A stretch of 64,000 bases of DNA from Marinimicrobium sp. C6131 (lineage in GTDB: Bacteria; Pseudomonadota; Gammaproteobacteria; Pseudomonadales; Cellvibrionaceae), in the NCBI RefSeq assembly GCF_026153455.1, contig NZ_CP110629.1, positions 372,001 to 436,000 on the forward strand, written 5' to 3'. This document shows positions 8,754 through 16,719 of this stretch, in pieces (within the stretch, counting starts at the first letter, position 1; each line of letters begins with the position of its first letter). A model generated the notes under the pieces. That model searched no databases and was not told the origin of the DNA. It worked only from the letters and a program-made list of their open reading frames with translations. The position numbers and the translations under genes were made by a program.

Positions 8754-9545
8754 ATGGCGAAACGATCTCACGCGAAGCGCAAAAGACATCAGAACCACGC
8801 CGCTGAAGAGCGGTTCCACCAAGACGACCGCGGCCGACACCGGGCACCCCCCAACGGCAACATCGTCGAAATCAATGCCTCCCGACAACTGCAGACCGCT
8901 TACGCTCCACCCCGCGCCAACAAACCCCTCACCGCCTACACCACCGCCCAGCAAGACTACATCGACGCTATCCAGCGCTACCATCTGACCTTCGGTATCG
9001 GCCCCGCCGGTACGGGCAAGAGCTACTGCGCCGGTGCCATTGCCGCCGAAGCGCTGGAGTCCGGGCGAATTGAGCGGATCATCCTCACGCGGCCCGCCGT
9101 GGAAGCGGGGGAACAACTGGGCTTCCTGCCCGGCGCCCTGGATGAAAAGTTCTCGGTTTACATCGACGCGTTTCGCGAAATCCTCGCCGAACGACTCGGC
9201 GCCGGTACCGTAGACTACTGCCTGCGCCACGGTCGAATCGTCGCCGCGCCCCTCGCGTTTATGCGCGGTAAAACCTTCAACAACCGAACCTTCGTCATTC
9301 TCGATGAAGCCCAGAACACCTCACCCGCACAGATGAAGATGTTCCTGACCCGCATCGGCGAAGGCTGCAAAGTGGTCATCAACGGGGATATCGAACAAAG
9401 CGATATTCGCGGACACAACGGCCTGGCGGATGCCGTGAACCGGCTCGGTGATCTACCCAATGTGTATATCCATCAATTCGAACGAGCCGATATTGTGCGC
9501 AGCGGGCTGGTTCGGGATATTATGGACCGATACGAGCTAGTATAA
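8754..9545 (+). CDS. PhoH-like P-loop ATPase
   Basis: This 263-aa protein belongs to the PhoH family of predicted cytoplasmic ATPases linked to RNA metabolism. The first ~60 residues are basic and low-complexity (MAKRSHAKRKRHQNHA). The P-loop is GPAGTGKS (~82-89), Walker B is VILDEAQN, and the family motif GDIEQSDI lies near residue 210. An in-frame ATG at 8664 is possible, but its leader resembles non-coding DNA; the ATG at 8754 gives the usual lysine-rich start. It borders the AT-rich retron island, and its composition matches the host chromosome rather than the island. Confidence 0.88.
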   Translation: MAKRSHAKRKRHQNHAAEERFHQDDRGRHRAPPNGNIVEINASRQLQTAYAPPRANKPLTAYTTAQQDYIDAIQRYHLTFGIGPAGTGKSYCAGAIAAEALESGRIERIILTRPAVEAGEQLGFLPGALDEKFSVYIDAFREILAERLGAGTVDYCLRHGRIVAAPLAFMRGKTFNNRTFVILDEAQNTSPAQMKMFLTRIGEGCKVVINGDIEQSDIRGHNGLADAVNRLGDLPNVYIHQFERADIVRSGLVRDIMDRYELV

Positions 9546-9554
9546 TAAGCATAA

Positions 9555-9577
9555 GCCCTGCTGCTTTGCAGCAGGGC
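9555..9577 (+). terminator. Hairpin after the PhoH-like gene
   Basis: A perfect 10-bp stem (GCCCTGCTGC / GCAGCAGGGC) has a TTT loop and starts nine bases after the stop codon. No T-tract follows, so it may need other signals to terminate. Base composition changes sharply just beyond it. Confidence 0.6.
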
Positions 9578-9623
9578 GAGCTGAATGTTTCCAGGATGTT
9601 AAATAATAATTTAAGGGCTTAAG

Positions 9624-11822
9624 ATGTCTTTAGTCTCTGTTGAAGTCAAAAATCTTTTGTCGTTTGAGCATGTAACGATACGAAGACTCAGTGACATTAA
9701 TTGCATTGTTGGTGAAAATAATGTTGGTAAGTCAAATTTTTTGAAACTATTAACATTTTTCTATCAGTGCTTAGGGGGCGAGATGCATCCTCCTCCCTCT
9801 CTTAATTCTAACTACAGTTCTTTTGGGGAAGTTTCTCTAAAGTTTGATTTAGAAAGAATTGCAAGAATCGTTACTGCGGAAAAGAATAGAGAAAACAAGT
9901 TTTTCAGGCATATATATAACGTTTTAAGAGATGAAGACCCTTTGTTGGTGGCAAGAGGTGTATCGTTGGATCACCAATTAGAACTAACTTTAAAAGTTAG
10001 TTCTAATAGATCTGTCGTATGGTCTATAAAAAATGATCAACTTAGGAAGATAATATACTATCTATTTCCTTTTTTTTATGTCTCCTCGAGACACATGAGT
10101 CTCCACAACTGGGATGATTTGTGGTACGTGGTTAGCAGGCTCAGATCTTTTGGAACTGAGAAAGTTAATCTAGAAGAAATAAGAGATTTTTTTGATAATA
10201 TGCTCTCTAGCAAGAGTGGCGCATATAAGGAATACATCCAAATAATACAATCATCGGTTAATACATCAAGCTACGATTATCGAGAGAAATTATTGAACTT
10301 TGTAAAGGCTGGTCTTGATGGGCAGGAGTTCATCATAGATGGAATGCCGTTGAATATGCAATCTGATGGGACGAACTCATATGGCTATATTTACCTTTTT
10401 CTTGATTTAATTATTTCTCTAACAAGAAGGGATTATGTTAATCCAGTCGTATTTATTGATGAGCCTGAAATCGGACTTCATCCAAAATTAAATGAAGAGT
10501 TGATCGAGAATTTATCTAAGGTATATTACAAGTTTAAAAAAACAAAAGTCGATAGGGAGTTGGGAAGATACGCTACTCCGTATCCGACAATTTTTTTTGC
10601 TACACACTCTCCAAATATAATTAAGAAAGTAATAGTTCTATTCAAGGATGATCAGAAAGTTTTTCATTTTTGGAAGAGTGGTTCTGGATGTACAAGGTCT
10701 AAGGAAATGGTCTCCAGGTATTCTGACAGAAGGTTCGTTAATATATTTAGCGATAATGAGGCAAGATTATTTTTCTCTAAGTTTATACTTTTTGTTGAGG
10801 GAGAGACGGAGATTGAAATATTTAGCAATTTGATGCTAAAAAAGGTATTTCCTTTTTGTGCCAATATAGATGTATACAAGTTTAATTCGGTAACATTGGG
10901 TGCTCTAAACCCGAGCTATTCTAGCGCTTCAGTTCCGTTTTTAGTGTTGTATGATCTGGATAAAATATTCAGTTTTGATTGCAAGAACAAAAAAATAAAT
11001 TTTCGGAATGAGGTGGCGGACTTAAAGGCTCTTGAGAAAAAATATATGTATTCGTATTATGGCTCTGAAGAATACGGTAGAAACATCGATTTATCAGGGT
11101 TGAAGAGGGATTTCTCTGGCGGAGAGGTTAAGTTCGGGAGTAACGGTCTGGTAGTTGATTCAGTTTCGGGATCAAGTTATGACGAAATGCTGAACAGAAC
11201 AAATAAATTTTTCACTGATTCTTGTAGATTTAAGTTTACTAGGACAACAGTGGAGCATATTCTTGTGTCTGAATATTCTTTGCGACTTCTTCTTGGTTGG
11301 TTAAAATTTCATGTGAGTTCTAATTTTGTCCCTAGAAAAAATAGGATTATTCCAGCAAGAAAAATATATCATAAAGAGGGTGTCCAATCGATTGTTAAAG
11401 TTTTTAATATTGCTTTTGGTGGGGATGGGGAGTTAGTTGAGGATGACGAATTCACCAAGTTTATCAAAAGACAGTACATTATTTTGGTGGTTAATCTGTG
11501 TAAGTCTTTTGAGACTAGAAAAGAGTGTGCAACAGCATTACGGTTATTGGTTGGCGGTAAGTCTGAGTCTCTTATCTCTTTAAAGAGTTCTTCGTATGGA
11601 TCATTTGTAGCTAAAGATTTTCGAGACAAGTTTGATGAGCTTAAAAATGTACTCTCTCCTTTATCTTTTATGCTTCAGAAAACTGGAGGTTGGGTAACGT
11701 TATTTTTGGATTACTCAATAAGTTCTCTGTTAGAAAGGACTAAAGATAAGTCTGAGTTTTATGATAAATTTCGGTTTTATTTTAAAGATTTTTATGATAT
11801 TTTGAGGTCGCTTCGGTCGTGA
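9624..11822 (+). CDS. Retron effector: OLD-family ATPase fused to TOPRIM nuclease
   Basis: This 732-aa protein has an ABC-type ATPase half and a TOPRIM half, as in OLD-family nucleases and effectors of type I-B (Eco8-like) retrons. Walker A is GENNVGKS (30-37), the signature region is around NMQSDGTNSYGY (244-255), Walker B is VVFIDEPE (274-281), and the switch histidine is in ATHSPN (326-331). The TOPRIM acidic residues appear as FVEGETE (390-396) and YDLD (443-446). The C-terminal third is Lys/Ser/Phe-rich and unassigned. The gene is strongly AT-rich compared with its neighbours, a sign of transfer. AAGGG precedes the ATG. Its TGA stop (11820-11822) lies inside arm a1 of the msr-msd RNA. 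By analogy it would kill or arrest the cell when phage disturbs the RT-msDNA complex; this is inferred. Confidence 0.88.
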   Translation: MSLVSVEVKNLLSFEHVTIRRLSDINCIVGENNVGKSNFLKLLTFFYQCLGGEMHPPPSLNSNYSSFGEVSLKFDLERIARIVTAEKNRENKFFRHIYNVLRDEDPLLVARGVSLDHQLELTLKVSSNRSVVWSIKNDQLRKIIYYLFPFFYVSSRHMSLHNWDDLWYVVSRLRSFGTEKVNLEEIRDFFDNMLSSKSGAYKEYIQIIQSSVNTSSYDYREKLLNFVKAGLDGQEFIIDGMPLNMQSDGTNSYGYIYLFLDLIISLTRRDYVNPVVFIDEPEIGLHPKLNEELIENLSKVYYKFKKTKVDRELGRYATPYPTIFFATHSPNIIKKVIVLFKDDQKVFHFWKSGSGCTRSKEMVSRYSDRRFVNIFSDNEARLFFSKFILFVEGETEIEIFSNLMLKKVFPFCANIDVYKFNSVTLGALNPSYSSASVPFLVLYDLDKIFSFDCKNKKINFRNEVADLKALEKKYMYSYYGSEEYGRNIDLSGLKRDFSGGEVKFGSNGLVVDSVSGSSYDEMLNRTNKFFTDSCRFKFTRTTVEHILVSEYSLRLLLGWLKFHVSSNFVPRKNRIIPARKIYHKEGVQSIVKVFNIAFGGDGELVEDDEFTKFIKRQYIILVVNLCKSFETRKECATALRLLVGGKSESLISLKSSSYGSFVAKDFRDKFDELKNVLSPLSFMLQKTGGWVTLFLDYSISSLLERTKDKSEFYDKFRFYFKDFYDILRSLRS

Positions 11823-11960
11823 TAGCCATTGGGGGCCCTTGGGTTTGCGCTGGTCGCAACTAGCCCCAGGAACTGCTTGACTCTGCTCGCATCGTTGCAG
11901 TCAACATGTGCTCAACGTTACACTTCCGTGTGGAGCTGTTCATTGTATCACGACCGAAGC
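11810..11960 (+). ncRNA. Retron msr-msd RNA
   Basis: A perfect 15-bp inverted repeat bounds a 151-base segment: a1 GCTTCGGTCGTGATA (11810-11824) and a2 TATCACGACCGAAGC (11946-11960). Directly after a1 comes TAGC (11823-11826), the conserved retron context whose G (11825) would be the 2'-5' branch point. Hairpins follow. The msr stem pairs CCTTGGG (11837-11843) with CCCCAGG (11864-11870), with an inner TTGCG/CGCAA helix. The msd side has TTGAC..TGC/GCA..GTCAA (11877-11904), then GCTC/GAGC enclosing ACAC-TTCC-GTGT (11910-11936). It ends 12 bases before the RT start. The exact msr/msd border cannot be read from sequence. Confidence 0.88.
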
Positions 11961-11972
11961 AACTACTAATTT

Positions 11973-13085
11973 ATGAAGCCTGTCGGACCTAAAAAATTTT
12001 TTGACATCATAATTCGTTCCGGAGGGAAGGGCCCTGATTTGGGGTTGGGCCCTACGTCTGAGCTCGAAGTTGTTGAAATTCCATCCTTAAAAGGTTCTTT
12101 TTTTTCATTGTCACCCCTTTCTTATAAGCATAAGCTACAGTCAATTCTTTATGATAAATTTTTATCTAGAGTGGAGCTGAATGATGCTGCTAAGGCGTTC
12201 AGGAAGAACTTCTGTTATCTAAACTTTCTGGAGCCCCATCTTGGGAGCTATAATTTTGCGCGTTTCGATATTAGAAATTTTTTTCATAGTATTTGTATAG
12301 ATCGGTTAAGGGAGGTCTTGTCTTCCTACTTCTCAGATGACTATGTGGAAAAGTCAAGTAAACAAACTTTGCTTGATGCTGTTATAGAGATTGTAACTTA
12401 TAGGGTTCCAGAAGGGGCGAATGATAGAAATGTCGCTGGTAGACGTATACTTCCTGTTGGGTTTAAAACGTCCCCAGCGATTAGCAATATTTATTTTAGG
12501 CAAATCGACATTTTGATTCAGAAGTTTTGCTCTCAGCGAAATATTCGCTATACGAGATATGCGGATGACATGCTTTTTTCATCCGCTATGGGCGATAATG
12601 TTATATTCTCTGATTTTTTTGAAAAGGAGTTGAGAGTTCTTTTGTCAGTCGGTGGATTGAAGATAAACAGTAGTAAAACAATAAAGGCAAAGAACACGAT
12701 TTCTATAAATGGTTATGTTCTTCAGTATGGAGGGCATACAGTTTTTGATAGCAAACCTAGCGAAATTAGAGTTTCAAAGAAAAAGTTAGATGTGATATGT
12801 AAGTTTGTATATTTAGTTAATAGGTCTCCCGCTGCTTGTCATTCTTCTTTGAAAAAAGTGTTTGGATACAAAATTGAGACGAAGTTTCCGGGGAAAACAT
12901 TATCCTCCAAAAGGCGAGAATATATGGCAAGAGTGCAGGCTAGAAACAAGTTGGCCGGGTACAGATCTTACTTGATTCATTTGAAAAAATTTGGATTGCA
13001 GTTCCAGTGTACAAGTGATGAGGTGTTAAGAAAATATGGCCGTATGATTCTTGAAATAGAAAATGCTTACAGTCGTATTCCTTAG
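11973..13085 (+). CDS. Retron reverse transcriptase
   Basis: This 370-aa RT would copy the msd part of the adjacent RNA into msDNA. Motif A is FARFDIRNFFHSI (catalytic D99), the box before the active site is ILPVGFKTSPAISN (159-172), and the active site is RYTRYADDMLFS (YADD, 196-199). SINGYVL (244-250) sits where retron RTs have the VTG motif used to recognise msr. The usual PQG of the third box reads PVG here. A basic thumb region follows (KTLSSKRREYMARVQARNK). It is as AT-rich as the effector gene. The order effector, RNA, RT on one strand suggests one transcript. Confidence 0.9.
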   Translation: MKPVGPKKFFDIIIRSGGKGPDLGLGPTSELEVVEIPSLKGSFFSLSPLSYKHKLQSILYDKFLSRVELNDAAKAFRKNFCYLNFLEPHLGSYNFARFDIRNFFHSICIDRLREVLSSYFSDDYVEKSSKQTLLDAVIEIVTYRVPEGANDRNVAGRRILPVGFKTSPAISNIYFRQIDILIQKFCSQRNIRYTRYADDMLFSSAMGDNVIFSDFFEKELRVLLSVGGLKINSSKTIKAKNTISINGYVLQYGGHTVFDSKPSEIRVSKKKLDVICKFVYLVNRSPAACHSSLKKVFGYKIETKFPGKTLSSKRREYMARVQARNKLAGYRSYLIHLKKFGLQFQCTSDEVLRKYGRMILEIENAYSRIP

Positions 13086-13101
13086 CCTCGACTACTACAA
13101 G

Positions 13102-13500
13102 TTATGTGTGTGCCGCGTTGCGCAAGCCCAAGTGCTCTACGAAAGGTAGGAAATCTTTATCTGAGAACAATAAAGGGAGGTTGTGCTCAATACAGTACGA
13201 AGCAATGATGACGTCCGCGGTTTTCCGTATCGTTATACCTTTCTTGCGGAGCTTTCGGAAATTATCCGCGCTCTTTATCGCCATCTTTTTCCCGAGAAGC
13301 TCAAATACCGTAAGTTCTTCCAGCAGATTCTTGGCAACTTTATAGTCCTTTTCGTGCCGAAACCCTTGAAGTATTTCCGTGAGTATCAAGTCGCCAATGG
13401 CAACGGCACGATTGCCCAACGTGCGGTCGAGAAAATCGGCTTCTGCGGAGTCGTTACCGATGAAGTAGTCAATCCAGACGCTGGAATCCACAAGGATCAC
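13102..13500 (-). CDS. vapC: PIN-domain toxin VapC
   Basis: This 132-aa PIN-domain ribonuclease is the toxin of a type II pair. The acidic residues are visible in ILVDSSVWIDYF, ILTEILQG, TADVIIASYC and LLFSDKDF. The GTG at 13500 is taken as start because it sits just before VILVDSSVW and overlaps the vapB stop by four bases (GTGA), the usual translational coupling. A longer frame reaches 13536 but would overlap the antitoxin further. The gene converges on the retron RT with a 16-base gap. Confidence 0.87.
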   Translation of the reverse strand: MILVDSSVWIDYFIGNDSAEADFLDRTLGNRAVAIGDLILTEILQGFRHEKDYKVAKNLLEELTVFELLGKKMAIKSADNFRKLRKKGITIRKTADVIIASYCIEHNLPLLFSDKDFLPFVEHLGLRNAAHT

Positions 13501-13691
13501 GAAGCGTGCCTCATGTCGTCCAGGTCGCCCGACCACTCCAGCTTGCCTCTGAAGCGCTTGATGCCCTCCTGTTTTTTCAGTTTAATCAAGGCCTTAAGTC
13601 CTTGCTCTACGGCCTCTTTCTTGGTTTTCAAGCCCGTGACTTTAAGCGCATCGCTCATCAGTTTGTCGTCAATTTCAATATTGGTCCGCAT
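13497..13691 (-). CDS. vapB: Antitoxin VapB
   Basis: This 64-aa antitoxin starts MRTNIEIDDKLMSDALK, the short ribbon-helix-helix DNA-binding part. The C-terminal half (KRFRGKLEWSGDLDDMR) would block VapC. The chosen ATG at 13691 is preceded by GAAGG; the much longer open frame upstream (to 14006) has no matching composition. VapB-VapC would repress their own promoter, and the palindrome at 13709-13736 fits that role. Confidence 0.88.
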   Translation of the reverse strand: MRTNIEIDDKLMSDALKVTGLKTKKEAVEQGLKALIKLKKQEGIKRFRGKLEWSGDLDDMRHAS

Positions 13692-13708
13692 GATTTTAAC
13701 CTTCGCAA

Positions 13709-13736
13709 TGTGTATATTTTTTAGTATAGGTACACA
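13709..13736. promoter_or_regulatory. Candidate vapBC operator
   Basis: TGTGTA (13709-13714) and TACACA (13731-13736) form an inverted repeat around an AT-rich core that covers the -10 box of the vapBC promoter, as expected for autorepression. Confidence 0.55.
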
Positions 13737-13751
13737 TGGCAGCTGCGTCAA
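13723..13751 (-). promoter_or_regulatory. vapBC promoter
   Basis: On the minus strand TTGACG (13751-13746) and TATACT (13728-13723) are separated by exactly 17 bases. Transcription would begin about 25 bases before vapB. Confidence 0.7.
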
Positions 13752-13860
13752 TCCAGACAGGATGACGGTTGACGCTCCAGGCCAGCCCCTTACGCGAGGT
13801 GCTGCAACGTTTTGGTGGTAACCTTGATCCACACAGGTTGACTGCCGGTAATCGTGCTCT

Positions 13861-14712
13861 ATGCCCAACACTCGACTCTTCTTCATCTCCCTGCTCGCCA
13901 TGGTGGCCTTCGCCGGCAATTCCCTGCTCTGCCGGGTTGCCCTGGCCTCCGGTGAAATTGATGCCGCCAGTTTCACAACCATTCGCCTTGTATCGGGGGC
14001 GGCCACCCTTGCTGCCTTGGTGAGCTATCGGCGTAAGCCGCGTACTGTTGGGGGAAGCTGGCTGTCGGCGTTTGCGCTGTTTGCCTACGCGGCGGGCTTC
14101 TCATTTGCCTACCTTGATCTGTCCGCCGCCACGGGCGCGTTAGTGTTGTTCGGTGCAGTGCAGGCCACCATGATCGGTGTTGGAATCTGGTCTGGCGAGC
14201 GTCTTAATGGCCTTCAGATCCTCGGTGTCCTGGCGGCGGTGGCTGGTCTGGTGGCGTTGCTGTTGCCGGGGGTAGAGGCGCCGCCGCTGTCAGGGGCGCT
14301 ATTGATGCTCGGGGCTGGTGTCGCTTGGGGTGTGTATTCCCTGCGCGGGCGCGGCCTCGGTGATCCGACCCATGAAACGGCGGGAAACTTCATTCGTGCG
14401 GTGCCGATGGCCGTGGTACTGAGTGTGTTGTTTTACTCAAGCGTGGAGATCGCGCCCCTTGGGGCGCTTTACGCGGTGGCGTCGGGGGCGTTGGCCTCTG
14501 GCCTGGGGTATGCGATCTGGTATATGGCGCTGCCCCATCTAAGGGCCACGACGGCGGCCACGATCCAGCTGAGTGTGCCGGCCCTGGCGGCGGTCGGCGG
14601 CGTGATCGTTTTATCGGAGCCGGTGACGCTGAGGTTGGCTGTGTGTTCTATTGCCATCCTGGGTGGCGTGGGGCTGTTTATTGCCAGTAAGCGAGGCACA
14701 ACAAGCTCTTAA
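13861..14712 (+). CDS. EamA/DMT-family inner-membrane transporter
   Basis: This 283-aa protein has about ten hydrophobic helices arranged as two EamA repeats, the second beginning near GALLMLGAGVAWGVYSLRGRG. Conserved small-residue patterns (AGNSLLCRVAL, SGALASGLGYAIWYMAL) are typical of the drug/metabolite exporter superfamily. The substrate cannot be inferred. The gene returns to the high-GC composition of the chromosome and marks the right flank of the retron/vapBC island. Confidence 0.85.
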   Translation: MPNTRLFFISLLAMVAFAGNSLLCRVALASGEIDAASFTTIRLVSGAATLAALVSYRRKPRTVGGSWLSAFALFAYAAGFSFAYLDLSAATGALVLFGAVQATMIGVGIWSGERLNGLQILGVLAAVAGLVALLLPGVEAPPLSGALLMLGAGVAWGVYSLRGRGLGDPTHETAGNFIRAVPMAVVLSVLFYSSVEIAPLGALYAVASGALASGLGYAIWYMALPHLRATTAATIQLSVPALAAVGGVIVLSEPVTLRLAVCSIAILGGVGLFIASKRGTTSS

Positions 14713-14724
14713 CGTGCTGGCAAG

Positions 14725-14752
14725 GTCCGGCCACAGGGGCTTGTGGCCGGAC
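14725..14752. terminator. Hairpin between convergent genes
   Basis: A perfect 10-bp stem GTCCGGCCAC / GTGGCCGGAC with an 8-base loop lies between the EamA gene and the convergent lipoprotein gene; it could serve both. Confidence 0.6.
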
Positions 14753-14765
14753 AGGTCTGCGGGTT

Positions 14766-16094
14766 TTATTCGGTTGCGTGGTCTTCGGCGCTACCGACAA
14801 AGAAGGGCACGTTGGCGGCCGCGGCCCGGTTGTGCTCCGTGGTCACGTAGGCGAACAGCCGGTAGGGACCACGTGTGTCCGGGGCAGTGAAACGCATGGT
14901 GCCGTTGCCCTGGTCTTCCACGATCAGGCCCGGAACGCTCTCCGGCCGGTCCTCCCGGTCGCCACCGGATTTGATGTCGGTGCTCTCCGGCAGGAGCTCC
15001 CAACGGATGCTGAAGGGTTCGTTGTCCGGATGCGTGGCCTCCAGGGTGACCTCGTAGGTTTCACCCGGCTGAAGGTAAATGCTGTCATACGCCGTCTGAT
15101 CGTCGATCCGAAAGGACTGGATGCTCGGCGCGCGGTGTTCGGGCCATTCGCCGCTCCACAGGTGGTGCATGGTATCGACCACTTCGGTGGCGTGGCCGGA
15201 CTCCAGGAACAGGCCGTACCAGGTGGGTGTGGTTTCCTGTTTTTGCCCCCACAGGAAGGCGTAGGAGCCCAGCCCTTTTTCCTCGTCAGCGAGAATGGCG
15301 GATTCATAGCGCTGCCGGTAGGCGGCAGCCTTTTCGGTGCTGGTCTGCTCGATGGGGACACCCCAGGCGGTGTTGGCAATTTCCCAGTGCCCGGTGGGGC
15401 CCCATTCGGTGACGGCGTAGGCGCCCGGCCAGCCGACGTCCCGTACCTTCTGGGGCAGGGTGTCGAGTTCGCCGTAGGTGTTGATGCTCAGGTAATCAAT
15501 GCTGGGTACCCGCTCCTGGATCAGGTCGGACTTTTCCTGATCAATGCCGGCGGTCACGGTGGTGATCAGGTGGTGGGGGTCCAGCTCCCGAATCATCCGG
15601 GCGATGTCTTCCACCGCGTACCAGACGTTGGTGTCGGTGTAGAACAGGTCCAGCTCGTTGCCGATGCCCCAGGTGAGCAGGGCGGGGTGGTCTTTGTAGC
15701 GCAGTACCTGCTCCCGGATTTGCGCTTTCTGTGCTTTCACCGCCTCTTCGTCACTGTAATCAAAGCCGTGGCGTTCTTTGCCCATGCGCAGCCCCAGCAT
15801 GACCGTCAGGCCGTGGGCCTGGGCTTCGTCGAGAATGCGTTCGGCGTTATCGGTGTCCCAGGTGCGTACCGAGTTGGCACCCGCCTCGGCCAACTGCTCC
15901 AGGCGACTGGTGCCGCCCGCACCTTTGATGAAATAGGGTTCACCTTCCCGATAAATCGAGTAGTGGCCGCGCTCGTCCTGTTTGAGGGTCGCGGGGACGG
16001 CTCGGGTGTCGGTGGATGGCTCGGTAGTGTCGGTTGGACCGCAGGCGCTCAACGCCAGAAGGCCGCTCAGCAGCAGAAGCGCTTTTGTATTCAT
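14766..16094 (-). CDS. Lipoprotein with clan GH-A glycoside hydrolase barrel
   Basis: This 442-aa precursor has a lipoprotein signal (LLLSGLLALSACG) and so is membrane anchored. The body resembles the catalytic barrel of GH2-type enzymes: GANSVRTWDTDNAERILDEA, GIGNELDLF with the acid/base Asn-Glu pair, and TEWGPTGHWE with a nucleophile candidate. A C-terminal beta-rich domain (from about residue 320) looks Ig-like. The usual N-terminal sugar-binding and Ig domains of GH2 are missing, so the exact family is open. A role in trimming oligosaccharides at the cell surface is plausible given the cellulase nearby, but this is inferred. Confidence 0.72.
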   Translation of the reverse strand: MNTKALLLLSGLLALSACGPTDTTEPSTDTRAVPATLKQDERGHYSIYREGEPYFIKGAGGTSRLEQLAEAGANSVRTWDTDNAERILDEAQAHGLTVMLGLRMGKERHGFDYSDEEAVKAQKAQIREQVLRYKDHPALLTWGIGNELDLFYTDTNVWYAVEDIARMIRELDPHHLITTVTAGIDQEKSDLIQERVPSIDYLSINTYGELDTLPQKVRDVGWPGAYAVTEWGPTGHWEIANTAWGVPIEQTSTEKAAAYRQRYESAILADEEKGLGSYAFLWGQKQETTPTWYGLFLESGHATEVVDTMHHLWSGEWPEHRAPSIQSFRIDDQTAYDSIYLQPGETYEVTLEATHPDNEPFSIRWELLPESTDIKSGGDREDRPESVPGLIVEDQGNGTMRFTAPDTRGPYRLFAYVTTEHNRAAAANVPFFVGSAEDHATE

Positions 16095-16242
16095 TCGGTA
16101 TCTCTCTTGTTATGGCATGACCGGATCGGTTTCCGTCGGGCAATTGTTACGGCAGATGGTCAGAGTGACAAGAGATGGGCGCAAAGTGGGACCTGAAAGC
16201 CGCAAGGTGGGAAGTGGGACGCGCGTATGAGGGGTAGATAGG

Positions 16243-16572
16243 TCAGTCTTCGACCCATTCCCAGCGGACCGGCTGCCCGAAATCGTCCAGAATCACTTTC
16301 TTTCGGGGGCGCTTGGGTTTGGGACGCTTGGGCGCGGGGATGGGATGCTTGCGGGATTCCACCGCGGCGACCACTTCGGTCATCGGCGTCCGTCCGGCGA
16401 GGGGGTTTTCGCTGGCGCGGGGTGTGAACAGCGGGGTGAGCGGCCCTTTCGGATCGATGCGACCACTCAGGCCGCGCGGCACTTCCTTCACCTTGCCGCC
16501 GGAGCGCAAATACTCTTCCAGCTGTTGGTCGAGCTCGGCGCGGATTTCACGTTTGGTCTTGGTGGGTTTCAT
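16243..16572 (-). CDS. Small basic protein with SutA-like segment
   Basis: From the ATG at 16572 the product is 109 aa. Residues ~5-30 (REIRAELDQQLEEYLRSGGK) end in EEYLRSGGKVKEV, which resembles the segment EEFLSRGGKVQEI that I recall from SutA, a small RNA-polymerase-binding regulator of Pseudomonas. The C-terminus is very basic and Pro-rich (PAPKRPKPKRPRKK), followed by a tryptophan-containing tail. The longer frame to 16635 is less likely. It stands alone, divergent from queE. The SutA comparison is from memory of one motif only. Confidence 0.65.
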   Translation of the reverse strand: MKPTKTKREIRAELDQQLEEYLRSGGKVKEVPRGLSGRIDPKGPLTPLFTPRASENPLAGRTPMTEVVAAVESRKHPIPAPKRPKPKRPRKKVILDDFGQPVRWEWVED

Positions 16573-16719
16573 AACACTCGCGGCAGGAAAATCGGGCCAA
16601 TCAACAAGAATACCAGCCTGCCGCCGGGGCGGCAAACCCGGCGGGCTCGCATCTGTAGCGGCCTTTGGGTAAACTGCCCGCTGTTAAAGCCCCCGTCAGC
16701 GCCACCGGCCCGGAAGTTC

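Noticed and set aside
9624..11822. Stand-alone OLD (Gabija-type) nuclease
   Set aside because: Gabija needs a UvrD-like GajB partner; instead an RT and msr-msd RNA follow directly, so the retron reading is better.
13183..13821. 212-codon plus-strand frame across vapBC
   Set aside because: It overlaps both well-supported toxin-antitoxin genes in antisense and has no recognisable motif.
14778..16196. 472-codon plus-strand frame opposite the GH-A lipoprotein
   Set aside because: No start region or domain support; the minus-strand protein has a lipobox and catalytic motifs.
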